A DNA stretch of 64,000 nt from Akkermansia muciniphila (GTDB lineage Bacteria > Verrucomicrobiota > Verrucomicrobiia > Verrucomicrobiales > Verrucomicrobiaceae), in the NCBI GenBank assembly GCA_945882215.1, contig CAMCWM010000004.1, positions 1 to 64,000 on the forward strand, read 5' to 3'. A model generated the notes under the pieces. It made no database searches. It was not told where the DNA came from and saw only the letters and a list, made by a program, of their open reading frames with translations. Position 1 is the stretch's first letter, and each line of letters begins with the position of its first letter. Shown here piece by piece: positions 8,577 through 22,757 of this stretch. A program made the translations under genes and the position numbers.

Positions 8577-9425
8577 TCAGCGCCTCAGCCCCAGCAGCGC
8601 AAGCGAGTCGCGCGTGATCATCGCCTCGATCTGAGCCACATCGAGACGCGGCAGTTTCGTGCCTTCGAGCATGTCGTTGAGCTTGCGGATGCCGTCGATG
8701 CTCGCGTTCACCGTGGTGAAGGGGAAGTCGGTGCCGAAGAGCAGCTTGTGCCACACACCGTATTCCTGCGCGAGCATGAGTGAGTTGTAGAGCTGCCACG
8801 GGCGGTAATGCAGCGCGCTGACATCGGCGAAGACGTTCTCGTGCTTGCGGATCGTCACCAGGCACTCGCCTTCATACGGATGACCGAGATGCGCCAGGAT
8901 GATCTTCACGCCGGGATGCTTCAAAGCCACCGGCTCGATCAAACGCGGCAGCGTAAAGGCCAGCGGTGCCTGCGCGATGAAGGTCGTGCCCATGTGCAGC
9001 AGGACCGGCAGGCCGTTCCTGTCCGCATACTGCCACAGCGGCTCCAGTTTCGGATCATCAGGGCTGAAGCCCGCATACATCGGCAGCAGCTTGATGCCGC
9101 GCAGGCCGAGTTCTTCATGTCCCATGCGCATTTCTCGCTCCCAGCCGTCCTGGGTCGGATCGACCGACATGAAGCCGATCAGCCGCTTCGCATCCCGCGC
9201 CACGTAATCGGCGATGGTTCTGTCATCGACCCACAGGCCGCTCAGCTTTGCCTTCCCGCCGAAAACGATCGTCGTGGTGTCCTCCGGGGCTGATGCGCGG
9301 TAGGCCTCGTAGGTCGCACTCATGTCCACCTTCACCCCAGGCCGTGCGCGACCTGCCTGCGTGATGAAATCGTCCGAGAAGTCGGAAGGAAAGTTCCAGG
9401 CGTGGGAGTGGACGTCGATGATCAT
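8577..9425 (-). CDS. Amidohydrolase family protein (TIM-barrel metal-dependent hydrolase)
   Basis: MIIDVHSHAWNFP; GIKLLPMYAGFSPDDP; ILAHLGHPYEGE; LLFGTDFPF. Confidence 0.87.
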   Translation of the reverse strand: MIIDVHSHAWNFPSDFSDDFITQAGRARPGVKVDMSATYEAYRASAPEDTTTIVFGGKAKLSGLWVDDRTIADYVARDAKRLIGFMSVDPTQDGWEREMRMGHEELGLRGIKLLPMYAGFSPDDPKLEPLWQYADRNGLPVLLHMGTTFIAQAPLAFTLPRLIEPVALKHPGVKIILAHLGHPYEGECLVTIRKHENVFADVSALHYRPWQLYNSLMLAQEYGVWHKLLFGTDFPFTTVNASIDGIRKLNDMLEGTKLPRLDVAQIEAMITRDSLALLGLRR

Positions 9426-9434
9426 GGCTTCAAA

Positions 9435-10346
9435 TCATTGGGCTGCTGCAATCATGCGATCAAACTGACGCTCGACTTCGCGAGTCGTCTCCGCGTCGAG
9501 TTTGAAGCCCACCGGGCCGCGCACGAGCGTGTTTTTGAAGATGCCTTGCCGCACGAGCAGATGCTTCTCCACCGCCAGGAAGCCATCCAGGCTCGTCTGC
9601 ATCGAAATGAGCGCGGAAAGCGGCCCGTGGATGCGATCCGCCTTTTCTGCATCGCCTGCTTCCAGCGCTTTCCAAAGCGGCACTAGGCCACGAATCAAAT
9701 CCGCGCCGGGCATCGTGCCCACGACACCACGTTTGAACGAATCGACGAGCGCAATGCCGCCGGTTCCTTCAAACACACGGGCGCGGCCCTTCGTCGCATC
9801 GCGCAGTTCGCTCAGCTTCGGGCCGATGGGCGATGCCTCGGGCTTGTACTGCACGCGTTCGGGGCCGAACTCGTCCAACAGCCGCGCCTGCATCGCAATC
9901 GGCATCGGTTTGCCGACGTAGCCGCTGGCGTCCTGCACGATGACCGGAATCCGGATCGCCTGAATGATGCGCGTGTAATACGCGAGCAGCTCGCTTTCAC
10001 CGATGCCGATGGAGACCGGCGGAATGGCCATCACCGCATCCGCGCCGACGCTTTCGGCGTGTTTGGCATAACGCTCGGCCACTTTGGATGACTCCGCGCC
10101 GACGCTGATGACGACCACGCCGCAATCTTTGCCGAAACGGCACGCTGCAGCGGCGAGTTGTTCGCGTTCCTCGCTGTCGAGTCGCAGTGTTTCGGAAACC
10201 ATCGCCATCACGATGCCGTTCGAGCCATGATCGTAGAGCCACGCGATCTCGCGTTCGAGTGTTTCGAGGTCGAGGGTTTCATCGTCGTGCCAGGGCGTTT
10301 GGAAAACGGGCAGAACGCCGCGGAGTTCGTGTTTGGAGGTCATCAT
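9435..10346 (-). CDS. Dihydrodipicolinate synthase (DapA)-family lyase/aldolase
   Basis: GVLPVFQTPWHDDETLDLETLEREIAWLYDHGSNGIVMAMVSE; YKPEASPIGPK; MPGADLI. Confidence 0.87.
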   Translation of the reverse strand: MMTSKHELRGVLPVFQTPWHDDETLDLETLEREIAWLYDHGSNGIVMAMVSETLRLDSEEREQLAAAACRFGKDCGVVVISVGAESSKVAERYAKHAESVGADAVMAIPPVSIGIGESELLAYYTRIIQAIRIPVIVQDASGYVGKPMPIAMQARLLDEFGPERVQYKPEASPIGPKLSELRDATKGRARVFEGTGGIALVDSFKRGVVGTMPGADLIRGLVPLWKALEAGDAEKADRIHGPLSALISMQTSLDGFLAVEKHLLVRQGIFKNTLVRGPVGFKLDAETTREVERQFDRMIAAAQ

Positions 10347-10358
10347 CGAAAAAAGAAA

Positions 10359-11138
10359 TCACCACAGCAGCTTTCCGCCATCCAACACCAAAACACTGCC
10401 GGTCATGAAGCTGCTGGCCTCGCTCGCCAGATACAGCGCCAGCGGGCCGATTTCCTCCGGGCGGCCCCAGCGGCCCATGGGAATGCTGTCGGCGACTTCG
10501 CCTTCAAACTCGGGCTTCTCGCCGATCCAGCGCTTGTTCGCGTCCGTCAAAAACGGCCCAGGGGCGATGGCATTTACGGTGATGCCATGCATGGCCCAGT
10601 CGGCGGCGACGGCTTTCGTGAACATGGTGAGAGCGCCTTTCGAGGTCTCGTAACTGCGTCCGCGCATCGCTTTGCCGGGCCAGAGGGCGTTGATGGAGGA
10701 GATGTTGATGATGCGGCCCCACTTGCGCGGGATCATCGCACCGCCAAGGCGCTTGGTGAGGATGAATGCCTGCGTGAGATTCAAATCGATGATCCGCTGC
10801 CAGTCTTCGAGCGCGAGATCCTCGGTGGGCGTGTTGATGCGGCGTCCGCCGACGTTGTTGATGAGGATGTCGATGGCCGCATGATCCTTGAGCACGACAT
10901 CGCAGAGACGCTCGGCCTCCTCGGGCTTGGAGAGATCGGCTTGAATCGACGTGACATGCAAATCCTCGCTGCACAGCTCCTCGCAGGCCTTGTGCAGATG
11001 TTCGGCGTTTGACCCGGCAATGATGACCTGGGCGCCCGCCTCACCGAGCGCACGTGCCATCTCCAAACCAAGCCCGCGTGAGCCGCCGGTGATCAAAGCA
11101 CGGCGTCCGGTGAGATTGAAGCGATCCAAAACTGACAT
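10359..11138 (-). CDS. SDR family oxidoreductase
   Basis: RRALITGGSRGLGLEMARALGEAGAQ; NNVGG; YETSKGAL; SSFMTGSVLVLDGG. Confidence 0.93.
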   Translation of the reverse strand: MSVLDRFNLTGRRALITGGSRGLGLEMARALGEAGAQVIIAGSNAEHLHKACEELCSEDLHVTSIQADLSKPEEAERLCDVVLKDHAAIDILINNVGGRRINTPTEDLALEDWQRIIDLNLTQAFILTKRLGGAMIPRKWGRIINISSINALWPGKAMRGRSYETSKGALTMFTKAVAADWAMHGITVNAIAPGPFLTDANKRWIGEKPEFEGEVADSIPMGRWGRPEEIGPLALYLASEASSFMTGSVLVLDGGKLLW

Positions 11139-11191
11139 GAAAACAGATCGGCGCAGTGAAGGGAGTCTTTCAAGCGCGGCGTATCCTCAGC

Positions 11192-12556
11192 ATGATCACA
11201 CGACTGCTTTTCTGCCTTCTGTTTGTCACCCTGTCTGCTCAAGCCGGTGACTTCCGCGTCGGCGCGGCGCAGGTGGACATCACACCGAAGGACGGCACGC
11301 CGCTGGGCGGCTTCTACAAGTTTCGAGGCTCCGCGGGCGTGCTCGATCCACTTTATGCGAAGACGATTGTTGTCGAGAAAGAGGGCGTGCATGCCGTGAT
11401 CGTGGTGCTTGATCTCTCGGGCACGGTGCGGCCCGTCGTGGCGGCTGCCCGCAAGGCGATTCAGGAGCAGTGCGGCATTGAGGGTGATCACGTCATGATT
11501 TCCGGAACGCACACGCACTCCGGCCCGCAGCAGCCGCGAGGATCGCTCATGGATGACCTCACCAAGGTGAACTCAGCGCCCGGTGTGGCCTACATCAGCG
11601 CATTGCCCGGCCTCATCGCGGAATCGGTGAAACAGGCGAAATCCAGGCTGGTTCCCGTCACCGCTTCCGCCGCCATCGGCAAAGCGGAGGGCATCAGCTT
11701 CAACCGCCGCGTGCTGCGTGAAGGTGTGAAGGAGGCGATCTGGCAGCCGAAGTCGCTCACGGCGTTCGACAAGCCTGCGGGGCCGGTTGATCCCGATGTG
11801 GGCGTGCTGGTGTTTCATTCGGCTGGCAAACCCGTCGCGAGTTTCCTGAATTTCGCCATGCATCCGACTTCCGTTGGCGGCGGAGTGAAAATCTCGGCGG
11901 ATTATCCCGGCGTGTTTACCAGACTCGTCAGCGAGCGGCATGGCCCGGACATGATCTCCGTCTTTGCCAACGGCTGCTGCGGCAACATCAATCACACTGA
12001 CTACATCACCGGCAAACGCCGCAGCACGCAGGAGCTTGGCACTGCGCTCGCCGCTTCCGCCGATGCCGCGTGGCCGAGTTTGCAGCCGGTCACGACGTTC
12101 AAGCCGCGCATCCGCTCCGAACTGGTCACGCTGACGCGGAAGAAGTTCAGCGAGGCACAGATCGCGAAGGCCAAGGACATGGCCGCCAACATGTTCACGA
12201 AGAACTTTGGCACCGTGCCGATGGCCGAGGCGGTTTGTATTCTGGAGACCGTGGACAAGCAAAACGTGCCGCTCGTCGGAGAAGTGCAGGTGATCGCGTT
12301 CAGTGACGAGCTGGCGATTGTCGCGCTGCCTGGCGAAATCTTCGTTGAACTCGGCCTCGCGATCAAAAAAGCGTCGCCGTTCAAGCACACGCTCATCGCC
12401 GAGCTGGCGAACGGCAGTGTCGGCTATGTGCCGAACCGCGAAGCCTACCCGCAGGGCAACTACGAGATCGTCAGCGCCCGTGGCGAGGCGGGCAGCGGCG
12501 AGAAGCTCGTCGAAGTGGCGCTGAAACTGCTAGGTCAGGTGAAGTCCCCGGACTAA
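11192..12556 (+). CDS. Neutral/alkaline non-lysosomal ceramidase N-terminal domain protein (secreted)
   Basis: Signal peptide MITRLLFCLLFVTLSAQA; FRVGAAQVDITPKDGTPLGGFYKFRG; GTHTHSGPQ; ANGCCGNINH. Start shifted from the ORF-track 11156. Confidence 0.8.
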   Translation: MITRLLFCLLFVTLSAQAGDFRVGAAQVDITPKDGTPLGGFYKFRGSAGVLDPLYAKTIVVEKEGVHAVIVVLDLSGTVRPVVAAARKAIQEQCGIEGDHVMISGTHTHSGPQQPRGSLMDDLTKVNSAPGVAYISALPGLIAESVKQAKSRLVPVTASAAIGKAEGISFNRRVLREGVKEAIWQPKSLTAFDKPAGPVDPDVGVLVFHSAGKPVASFLNFAMHPTSVGGGVKISADYPGVFTRLVSERHGPDMISVFANGCCGNINHTDYITGKRRSTQELGTALAASADAAWPSLQPVTTFKPRIRSELVTLTRKKFSEAQIAKAKDMAANMFTKNFGTVPMAEAVCILETVDKQNVPLVGEVQVIAFSDELAIVALPGEIFVELGLAIKKASPFKHTLIAELANGSVGYVPNREAYPQGNYEIVSARGEAGSGEKLVEVALKLLGQVKSPD

Positions 12557-12637
12557 ACCAGTTCGGTTGTCACAATTGCGTGATTGACCTTGGGATCGTT
12601 TCTGAAGCAAGATGCGGCAGAAACACGTTCAGTCACC

Positions 12638-17284
<4,647 letters not shown>

Positions 17285-17425
17285 TTTTTGACGAGATCCT
17301 TCTGGTCGGTGATGAGTTCGGTGAGGTGGATGCCGGTGGTTTTACCGGTGACTATCGCGAGCCGGCATCAAAGTGATGCTGAACGGGTATTTTCGACATG
17401 GAGCGACTTCGCCGTTAATCGGCAT

Positions 17426-18496
17426 GTGAAACTTATCAGCACTACCTTTCTCTGCGGCGCGCTCTGGCTGGCCTTGATCACGGCCATGCATGGCTCGCTG
17501 AACTTGAAATGGTTCGCGCCCAAACTCGCGGGCACGACGGCAGCGGATGAGAAATTTCGCATCGGCTTCCTGCCGGTGACGTGCCACCTGACCTGCCCGG
17601 TGACGGATTTCATCAATCAGCAGGTCGAAGGGCAGAGCAGCTTTGAGCCGGTGCGCTTCAGCGGCTGGCCGGAGTTGAAAGAAGCGTTTCTTTCCGGCTA
17701 CACGCCCGCCACTTTCATCCTGGCACCGATGGCCATGGCGCTGCGGGAACAGGGTGTGCCGATCAAGATCGTCTACCTCGGCCATCGCGATGGCAGCGCG
17801 GTGATGGTGCATAAGGACTCACAGATTTATCGCATGGAGGATCTGCGCGGAAAGCGCATCGCGGTGCCAAACCGCTACTCCAACCAGCGTCTGCTGGTTT
17901 TCCGTGCGCTGCGCAACGCGGGCATGACGATCAAGGACATCGAGATGGTGGAAATGCCGCCGCCCGACATGCCGGCGGCGCTTTACTCGAAAGCGGTGGA
18001 CGCCATCTCCAGCGGCGAGCCCTTCATGGGCCAGACCGAGATCGACGGCTACGGCCGCGTGCTGTGGCTGACGAAGGATGTGTGGCCGAACTTCATCTCC
18101 TGCGTGCTTGCCGTGCATGAGGACTTCATCAAAACGGATCGTGCCACCGTGCAGCGGCTCGTGGATGGCATCGCCAGCAGCGGCAAGTGGATCGACCAGA
18201 GCATGGACAACCGCATGGACGCCGCGAAGTTCGTAGCCAAGAACTACTACAACCAGCACCCGCGCCTGCTGGAGTTCGTGCTGAGCAAGCCGCCCGACCG
18301 TGTGACCTACACGAATCTCGCGCTGAGGAAGCCGGACTTCGAAGAGATCGAAGATCTGGCGCGTGAGGCGGGCATCATCGGTGGCGATGTCCGCTTTGAG
18401 GACTACACGGACGCCTCCTTTGTGCCGGAAGCCTCGGCGATGAACGCCTCTGCCTACGAAGGCCTGAAAGGTGGCGAGGTTCCGCCAAGAAAATAG
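17426..18496 (+). CDS. ABC transporter substrate-binding protein (NMT1/THI5/NrtA-like)
   Basis: FRIGFLPVTCHLTCPVTDFINQ, LRGKRIAVPNRYSNQRLL; followed by permease and ATPase genes. GTG start proposed after the long non-conserved ORF extension. Confidence 0.82.
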   Translation: MKLISTTFLCGALWLALITAMHGSLNLKWFAPKLAGTTAADEKFRIGFLPVTCHLTCPVTDFINQQVEGQSSFEPVRFSGWPELKEAFLSGYTPATFILAPMAMALREQGVPIKIVYLGHRDGSAVMVHKDSQIYRMEDLRGKRIAVPNRYSNQRLLVFRALRNAGMTIKDIEMVEMPPPDMPAALYSKAVDAISSGEPFMGQTEIDGYGRVLWLTKDVWPNFISCVLAVHEDFIKTDRATVQRLVDGIASSGKWIDQSMDNRMDAAKFVAKNYYNQHPRLLEFVLSKPPDRVTYTNLALRKPDFEEIEDLAREAGIIGGDVRFEDYTDASFVPEASAMNASAYEGLKGGEVPPRK

Positions 18497-18510
18497 ACCT
18501 TCGTCATTGA

Positions 18511-19272
18511 ATGAGCCGCTTCATCTCCATCCTTCTCCCTCTCTCGACTGCGGCCATCTTCCTGGTCGTCTGGCATTCTCTGGTGCGTCTCTCCGGCAGC
18601 GATCTCTTCCCGACGCCCATGGAAGTCGTGCATGGCATCCGCGAGCTGATCGAAAAAGGTCTGCTGCTGAAATACATCGTCGCCTCGTTGTTTCGTGTGA
18701 GCTGGGGCTTCATGCTGGCGGTGCTCGTTGGTGTGCCACTCGGGCTAGTGCTTGGCTGGTTTCGCCCCGCGTTTCAGGCACTGAATCCGATGATCCAGAT
18801 CCTGCGCCCCATCTCGCCCATCGCCTGGATTCCCGTGGCGATCCTGTGGTTCGGCATTGATGACACCGCGCCGATCTTCCTCATCTTCCTCGCCAGCGTG
18901 TTCCCCATCACCACGTCTTCCATGGCCGCGGTGCAAAACATGCAGCTCGTGTATCTCCGTGCGGCGCAGAATTTCGGTGTGAAGGGTCCGCAGCTCTTCC
19001 GCCGCGTCATTCTTCCCGCAGCACTGCCACAGATCATCACCGGCATCCGCATCGCGCTTGGCATCGCGTGGCTCGTGGTCGTGGCGGCGGAAATGATCGC
19101 CGTGAACAGCGGCCTTGGTTATCTCATCATCGACGCGCGCAACGCCGGCAAGCGCTACGACCTCGTGGTCGCCGGCATGGTGATGATCGGCTTGATCGGG
19201 CTGGTGCTCGATTTGCTGATCCGGCAGCTTGAAAAATTCGACGAGGTCAAATGGGGCTATGGACAACGCTAA
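18511..19272 (+). CDS. ABC transporter permease (SsuC/TauC-like)
   Basis: TM helices; RPISPIAWIPVAILWFGIDDTAPIFLIFLASVFPI; LRAAQNFGVKGPQLFRRVILPAALPQIITGIRIALGIAW. Confidence 0.93.
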   Translation: MSRFISILLPLSTAAIFLVVWHSLVRLSGSDLFPTPMEVVHGIRELIEKGLLLKYIVASLFRVSWGFMLAVLVGVPLGLVLGWFRPAFQALNPMIQILRPISPIAWIPVAILWFGIDDTAPIFLIFLASVFPITTSSMAAVQNMQLVYLRAAQNFGVKGPQLFRRVILPAALPQIITGIRIALGIAWLVVVAAEMIAVNSGLGYLIIDARNAGKRYDLVVAGMVMIGLIGLVLDLLIRQLEKFDEVKWGYGQR

Positions 19273-20047
19273 CTCACTCATCCACGTCCGCGATTGCTGG
19301 AAGTCCTTCCCAGGCAAAAAAGCCGGGGGGCAGGTGCATGTGCTGGAGCGCGTGAATCTCGATGTCAACGCGGGCGAGTTCGTCTGCGTCGTCGGGCCTT
19401 CCGGCTGCGGCAAATCCACATTGCTGAACATCATCGGCGGCTTCTTCAAAGAGTCGCGAGGCGAGGTCAAAGTAGCCGGAGCGCCGGTGAATGGCCCTGA
19501 TCCGCGCCGCATCTTCGTCTTCCAGGAAAACGGCGTCTTTCCCTGGCTCACCGTCGAGGAAAACATCGGCTTCGGCCTCATGTCGCGCCCGGCGGAGGAG
19601 CGGAAGGAACGCGTCACGCATTACATCAACATGGTCGGCCTCACCGGCTTCGAGAAATCGTATCCGCGCGAGCTTTCCGGCGGCATGAGGCAGCGCGTGG
19701 AGATCGCACGCGCTCTCGCTGCCAATGCCGAGGTGCTTTACATGGACGAGCCCTTCGGCGCGCTCGACTTCCTCACGCGCATCAAGATGCGCACCGATCT
19801 CATCCGCATCTGGCAGGCGGAGAAGAAGACCATCGTCTTCGTCACGCATGACATCGAGGAGGCCGTGCAGCTCGCCGACCGCGTGCTCGTCATGAGCCGC
19901 AGGCCAGCCACCGTGGCGGAAGAGGTGGTGGTGAATCTGCCACGCCCGCGCGATCTCGACTCACCCGGCTACCTCGCCGCCCGCGACCGCATCTTTGCCA
20001 TCATGGGCATGGACGTGCATGGTGGCGGTGTCGGCGATCCGAAGTGA
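19259..20047 (+). CDS. ABC transporter ATP-binding protein (SsuB/TauB-like)
   Basis: VVGPSGCGKSTLLNIIGG; LSGGMRQRVEIARALA; LYMDEPFGALD; VTHDIEEAVQLADRV. Overlaps the permease end. Confidence 0.95.
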   Translation: MDNANSLIHVRDCWKSFPGKKAGGQVHVLERVNLDVNAGEFVCVVGPSGCGKSTLLNIIGGFFKESRGEVKVAGAPVNGPDPRRIFVFQENGVFPWLTVEENIGFGLMSRPAEERKERVTHYINMVGLTGFEKSYPRELSGGMRQRVEIARALAANAEVLYMDEPFGALDFLTRIKMRTDLIRIWQAEKKTIVFVTHDIEEAVQLADRVLVMSRRPATVAEEVVVNLPRPRDLDSPGYLAARDRIFAIMGMDVHGGGVGDPK

Positions 20048-20082
20048 CTTTTTGCCATTCAACTGCGTAATCCTATCTCATC

Positions 20083-21339
20083 ATGAACCATAACCATGAC
20101 GTTCTCATCATCGGCGGCGGACCCGCCGGCACCAGCACGGCGGCGATACTTGCGGAATACGGCCATAAGGTGCTCGTGATCGAGCGCGAGAAGTTCCCGC
20201 GCTATCACGTCGGCGAATCGCTGATCCCCTTTACTTTTGGACCGCTGGAGCGGCTGGGATTAATCCCGACGATGAAGAAATCGCACTTCACGAAAAAGTA
20301 CAGCGTCAGCTTCGTGCAGCCAGACGGTCGCCGCTCGCAGCCGTTCTATTTTTACAACCGCTACGACCGCGAAACCGTGGCGCAGACCTGGCAGGTGCTG
20401 CGCTCGGAGTTTGACCAGATGCTCATGGATCATGCGCGGAGCAAGGGCGCGGAAGTGCGAGAGGAAACATCCGTCACGCAGCTTCTCAAGGACGACAGCG
20501 GCAAGGTCATCGGTGTCGAGGTGAAGAACAAGGACGGCAGCAAGGAGCACCTGCTCTCCAAGCTCGTCATCGACGCCTCCGGCAAGGAAGCCTTTGCCTC
20601 CGTGCGCGAGGGCTGGCGTGTGGGTGATCCGTATCTCAACAAGGTGGCCGTGTGGACCTACTACAAAGGCTCCAAGCGTGAGTCCGGCATCGACGAGGGC
20701 GCCACAACGATTGCCTTCGTGCCGGACAAGGGCTGGTTCTGGCACATTCCCATGCACAACGACATGGTCAGCGTGGGCGTCGTGGCCGAGGGCAAGTATT
20801 TGAGCCGCGACGGCGTGAAGGACCCGAAAGCGATCTTCGAGCGCGAGATCAGCGAGAACCAATGGATCGCGGATCACCTCTCCCAGGGTGCCTCCACTGG
20901 CGAATACTGGATCACCAGCGAGTACTCGCGTCACTCCAAGTATGGGGCGTCTCCCGGCCTGCTGCTTGTCGGTGATGCGTTTGCCTTCCTCGATCCCGTT
21001 TTCAGCAGCGGCGTCATGCTGGCGCTGAAAAGCGGTGTGCTGGCCGGTGAGGCGGTGCATGAGGCGCTTGCCGCCAATGATGTGTCTCCGCAGCGCTTTG
21101 CGAACTACGCCAAACTCATGCGACAGGGTATCGATAACATGCGCAAGCTCGTCTATGCCTTCTACAATCCGAATTTCTCGTTCAAGGAAGTCGTGATGAA
21201 GTATCCCGAAGCAGGCGATGAAATCACCGACTGTCTCTCCGGTGACGTGAACAAGGACTACTCCTCGCTCTGGGCCAAAATCCGCGAGTTTGCCCCCATC
21301 CCCGACGAACTGCCCTACGGCGTGCCGCTGGCGGCTTGA
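20083..21339 (+). CDS. NAD(P)/FAD-dependent oxidoreductase (geranylgeranyl-reductase/tryptophan-halogenase-like)
   Basis: DVLIIGGGPAGTSTAAILAEYGHKVLVIEREKFPRYHVGESLIPF; LLLVGDAFAFLDPVFSSGVMLALKSG. Confidence 0.88.
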   Translation: MNHNHDVLIIGGGPAGTSTAAILAEYGHKVLVIEREKFPRYHVGESLIPFTFGPLERLGLIPTMKKSHFTKKYSVSFVQPDGRRSQPFYFYNRYDRETVAQTWQVLRSEFDQMLMDHARSKGAEVREETSVTQLLKDDSGKVIGVEVKNKDGSKEHLLSKLVIDASGKEAFASVREGWRVGDPYLNKVAVWTYYKGSKRESGIDEGATTIAFVPDKGWFWHIPMHNDMVSVGVVAEGKYLSRDGVKDPKAIFEREISENQWIADHLSQGASTGEYWITSEYSRHSKYGASPGLLLVGDAFAFLDPVFSSGVMLALKSGVLAGEAVHEALAANDVSPQRFANYAKLMRQGIDNMRKLVYAFYNPNFSFKEVVMKYPEAGDEITDCLSGDVNKDYSSLWAKIREFAPIPDELPYGVPLAA

Positions 21340-21404
21340 GGCGGTGAAAATGAAATGATTTTCATTATCGCGGCCCGTGGCTTGGGGCATTTTGCCTCAC
21401 TGTC

Positions 21405-22046
21405 ATGAAAACCACCCTTCTTCTCGTCAGTCTGCTTCTAGGTGCCACCCTGCACGCCCGCACTTGGACCGAAGCCTCCTCCGGCCGCTCGGTCGAGGCG
21501 GATTTTGTCCGCGTGGAGGGTGAGACTGTTGTCATGCGCATGTCGAATGGATCAACGACCCAGTTCCCCATCGCCCGGCTGAGTGCTGCGGATCAGGAAT
21601 TCATCAAGCAGCAGGCCGGTGCGCCGTCCAGCAGTTCAACCAAAACCACCAGCGCATCAGTCGAGAAAACCGATGCCTCCCAGAGCAGCAGCAAAGATGA
21701 CGTGAAGAAGCAACTGCTCGGCACCTGGGACGGTTACATGGCCGACAGCGATGGCTCGAAGCATGGCGACATCCGCCTTGTCATCACCGAGGACAAAATC
21801 ACCGCCTCCAATCCACAGGGCAATCGTGAGATGGGCGCGGGCACCTACAAGATCTCAGGCAAGCGCATCGACGCCACCGGCACAGAAGGCCAGTTCTCGG
21901 GCAAAAAATACGAAGGCATCTTCGATCTCGACGGCAAAACGCTGAAGTGGTGCTCGGCGAACGATAATCCGAACTCCAGCCGCCCCAGCAAACTGCAAAC
22001 CAACACCCAGTCCGGCCAGTTTCTGATGGTGCTGGAGAAGAAATAA
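21405..22046 (+). CDS. Secreted SHD1-like domain protein
   Basis: Signal peptide; RTWTEASSGRSVEADFVRVEGETVVMRMSNGSTTQFPIARLSAADQEFI (SHD1-like); C-terminal LLGTWDGYMADSDGSKHGDIRLVITEDKI. Confidence 0.75.
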   Translation: MKTTLLLVSLLLGATLHARTWTEASSGRSVEADFVRVEGETVVMRMSNGSTTQFPIARLSAADQEFIKQQAGAPSSSSTKTTSASVEKTDASQSSSKDDVKKQLLGTWDGYMADSDGSKHGDIRLVITEDKITASNPQGNREMGAGTYKISGKRIDATGTEGQFSGKKYEGIFDLDGKTLKWCSANDNPNSSRPSKLQTNTQSGQFLMVLEKK

Positions 22047-22076
22047 CGGTTTTCACGGGCTGCATCGCCGCGTTTC

Positions 22077-22757
22077 ATGGCCTTCATGCGCCTCCTCGTC
22101 GTCGAAGATGAAATCAAAGTGGCCCGCTTCATCGAGCGCGGGCTGCGGGAGGAAGGTTTCATCGTTGAAACAGCACCCGATGGCGAGTCCGGCCTCACCA
22201 AAGCCCGCAGTGGCGCTTTCGACCTCGTCATCCTCGATGTGATGCTCCCGGAGCGCGATGGATTCTCCGTGCTGCGTGAGTTGCGTGCCTCCGGTATGTC
22301 CACCCGTGTGTTGATGCTCACCGCGCGTGATGGCGTGGGAGATCGCGTGCAGGGACTCGACCTTGGTGCGGATGATTACCTCGTGAAGCCTTTCGCCTTC
22401 GCCGAACTGCTCGCTCGCGTTCGCGCATTGCTCAGGCGAAGTGTTTCAGAAGAGGCACAGCTTCTCCACGCGGCCGATTTGCAGGTGGATCTGCGCACGC
22501 GGCGTGTCACACGCGGCGGGCAGCTTGTGACGCTTTCCACGAAGGAATTGGGCGTGCTCGCGCATCTGCTGCGCCGTGTTGGGAATGTGGTCACACGTTC
22601 CGAACTGGCGGAAACGGTGTGGGAAGACCTGCCGAACACGCCGAGCAACGTCATCGAAGTCACCGTTTACCATCTGCGCGAAAAGATAGATCGTGGCTTC
22701 ACGCCAGCGCTCATCCAAACCGTGCGCGGCGCGGGTTACCTGCTGCAACCATCATGA
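22077..22757 (+). CDS. Response regulator transcription factor (OmpR/PhoB family)
   Basis: RLLVVEDEIKVARFIERGLREEGF; LDVMLPERDG; LTARDG; winged-helix NVIEVTVYHLREKID..IQTVRGAGYLL. Confidence 0.95.
   Translation: MAFMRLLVVEDEIKVARFIERGLREEGFIVETAPDGESGLTKARSGAFDLVILDVMLPERDGFSVLRELRASGMSTRVLMLTARDGVGDRVQGLDLGADDYLVKPFAFAELLARVRALLRRSVSEEAQLLHAADLQVDLRTRRVTRGGQLVTLSTKELGVLAHLLRRVGNVVTRSELAETVWEDLPNTPSNVIEVTVYHLREKIDRGFTPALIQTVRGAGYLLQPS

Noticed and set aside
8288-8617. ORF of 109 aa (MAANLAQDVITDTYVSSSAGRLTFSG..)
   Set aside because: Overlaps the better-supported amidohydrolase gene, composition changes along its length and no family is recognised; at most a gene remnant.
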